Assembly (NCBI RefSeq): GCF_003286085.1
Contig: NW_020825288.1
Location: forward strand, 19,902,001 to 19,966,000
Origin: Drosophila persimilis
Taxonomy: Eukaryota > Arthropoda > Insecta > Diptera > Drosophilidae
Length of the DNA stretch: 64,000 nt
Direction: 5' to 3'
Under the pieces are notes generated by a model, which saw nothing but the letters and a program-made list of their open reading frames with translations, did no database searches and was not told the origin of the DNA. This document shows, piece after piece, positions 62,185 to 64,000 of this stretch. The position numbers and the translations under genes were made by a program. How positions within the stretch are numbered: the stretch's first letter is position 1; each line of letters opens with the position of its first letter.

Positions 62185-64000
62185 CCACGTGTCATTTGGT
62201 TAGCGACCTTTATTGCCTTTGCTCTTTGGACTGATGCTGTCCGCCATTTTGCAAGGTGCAACGTTATAATAAAGGCGCCAAAAGGCAAATACCAACAAAA
62301 GCATTCGTGGACGACCAAAACAAAGTGTACAAGGTGAAAGCAAACAGAGAGGAAAACCGAAAGGGAAACAGAAACAGCAACAGCAACAGAACAACAACTG
62401 GAACTGAAGGACACAGAAACTAACTAACTGCACAGCTGGAGGGGTTGGTGGAACAGTCCCCCAAAAGAACGATAACTCAGGGTCCAGTCCGGGGAAGGCC
62501 AGCAGAAACTAGCACCTGAGTGGGGTACAGGGTGGAGGGGCCCTGCGAAGGTCTGGCGAGGTCCGAGTGGGTCCGACTGGGTGGCGACTCGCTTTTGTTT
62601 GCCGAAAGTGCCAAAACACTAATTTACTTTTTTCCCTCCCACTTTCTCTTTTCTTTGCTGTCTCTTTCTCTCTTTCCCTGCCTTTGATAGTAGTTTCAAG
62701 CTCAGCTCCCGGAGGCCCGCTCGCTTTTTTGGCCTCCCTTGGTTTAGGCCTCGATTATAAAACACAGATGTGCCAGAGCAGAGTAAACACACTTGGGGTC
62801 TTCGTCATCCTCCTCAAAGACTAGGAAACACCGAAAAATACACACAAAAAATGGTAAAAATTTTTACAAACAGTTAACAGACTTTGTGGGCAAAGAAAAG
62901 AGACACTGGGAAGGTCTAGAGAGGCAGAGAAAAAAAGAAAGAGTGGCGTGTGGTGGCGCGGCGATTGACAAAAGGACAATTTTGCCATGTCCCTGTTGTT
63001 GGTGGGTTTTCATCTTCTCCTTCGTTTTTGTTGGACTTTAAAGCTTTGCCTTGTAGTCGTCTACGCTTGGAATGTGTTTACAACATAAACAAAAATTCTT
63101 GGCTGCCTCCAAGGGGATCCTATAAGGAGGTATTGGAGGAGGGGAGTCGTTGGCAACTACTTGAAATTGTTAAGATGCCATAAATGGTCGTCTGCCCGGA
63201 CCGGACTGAGCCGGCGACGGAGTTGGGGCTGGGGCTGCGGCTGGGCCCAAGAGGCATGAGGTTATTTGAGGTTGTTAGCGCGTGACGCGAAAAGGGAATT
63301 GGGAATTAAGACTGGAGAATGGGGGAATTAAGTGCATCAAATCGTTTAACTGCGCTTATTCAATCGGAAAGGACACTGAGGGCAACTCACAAAGAAAAGG
63401 AAATTGAGGGGCTATAATGTAAGTGACATACTTGATAAACACTCAAAGATCTCTTTAAATAACCAGATCAAAGTCCAATATAATAGAGATACGAACACAA
63501 TGGGAATCTCCGGGTAAGAAATATAAGGAATAGAGTCTGGATTGAATCTCTAGGGAAGCCTTCAAATACCCAAAAGAGCGAATACTTCTTGAATGTTTAT
63601 TTGTAGAATTCCCATCTGCTTCCTATAAAAGAACAAATCTTTTTAATGTAATTGCTTGATATTCCGTCTCTTTTCCTACGTTCCCCTGAAAGCCAAATTT
63701 GCATTATTTTGATATCTTGAAATAGACCCTGCTCGACCCTGCTTCTGGCCAAATTAAATAATTACTTTTGCCTGCCGCCGCATGAGGTTGAAATGACAGC
63801 CCAGCCCTTTTGCCAGTGAGTACATATTCCTGGTTGTGGCTTATCTCCAGGAAATCACCATTTTCCTTGGCTTTTCCTTCGAGTGCGCATTAAATTCATT
63901 AAATTTTCATCAACATTTTCGGCGAGAGAACGAACATATTTAAAATTCTAATAAATTGCAAAAGAAAAAGCAAATGTTTTCGCTGCATGCTCAAAAAAAA
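62185..64000. other. Non-coding to the window end
   Basis: No supportable gene. A TATAAAAC at 62755 sits ahead of a short open frame with no recognisable product. TC-rich and GGGCTG repeats occur near 62640 and 63220. The final kilobase is AT-rich. Confidence 0.5.

Overview
The window looks like nuclear DNA from a fruit fly (Drosophila). Evidence: short 58-65 bp introns with fly-type splice sites, TATA boxes about 30 bp upstream of small secreted-protein genes, abundant CAG/CTG (opa-type), CA and GA microsatellites, and a pickpocket-type DEG/ENaC gene. Two interspersed repeats begin and end like DINE-1/INE-1, and one 306 bp element has 13 bp inverted ends. These repeats remind me of obscura-group flies (D. 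pseudoobscura and relatives), but the species is an inference. Nothing bacterial, plasmid-like or CRISPR-like is present.

The window is gene-poor. I can support four protein-coding genes and one probable pseudogene in 64 kb. Positions 1-20519 hold no gene I can support: AT-rich blocks alternate with more GC-rich blocks full of simple repeats, with one GC-rich promoter-like island at about 2440-3480 and a DINE-1-like insertion at 10635-10890. At 20520-21075 (minus) lies a stretch with fly-like coding bias broken by three closely spaced stops, probably a dead gene. Just beyond it, two tandem genes (coding 21417-21605 and 21927-22112, plus) encode small secreted peptides with identical four-cysteine spacing. 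Each has its own TATA box and a 5' UTR intron. Positions 22190-32590 are again non-coding.

At 32972-34194 (minus) is a three-exon class I fructose-bisphosphate aldolase paralog with a full-length 364-residue frame. The Schiff-base lysine is glutamine and the catalytic glutamate is asparagine, so it is probably a pseudoenzyme. A TATA box followed by a tiny ATG exon and a splice donor lies at 35317-35389 on the other strand. At 46002-48073 (plus) is a complete five-exon DEG/ENaC sodium channel gene of the pickpocket family (487 residues). The rest, to 64000, holds a palindromic-ended repeat at 49333-49638, microsatellites and a 21-base poly(G) run, with no gene I can support.

The genes are not functionally linked in any way I can see: one metabolic-enzyme paralog, one ion channel and one secreted peptide pair. 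Much of the surrounding DNA may be intergenic regulatory sequence or introns of large genes whose exons lie outside the window.
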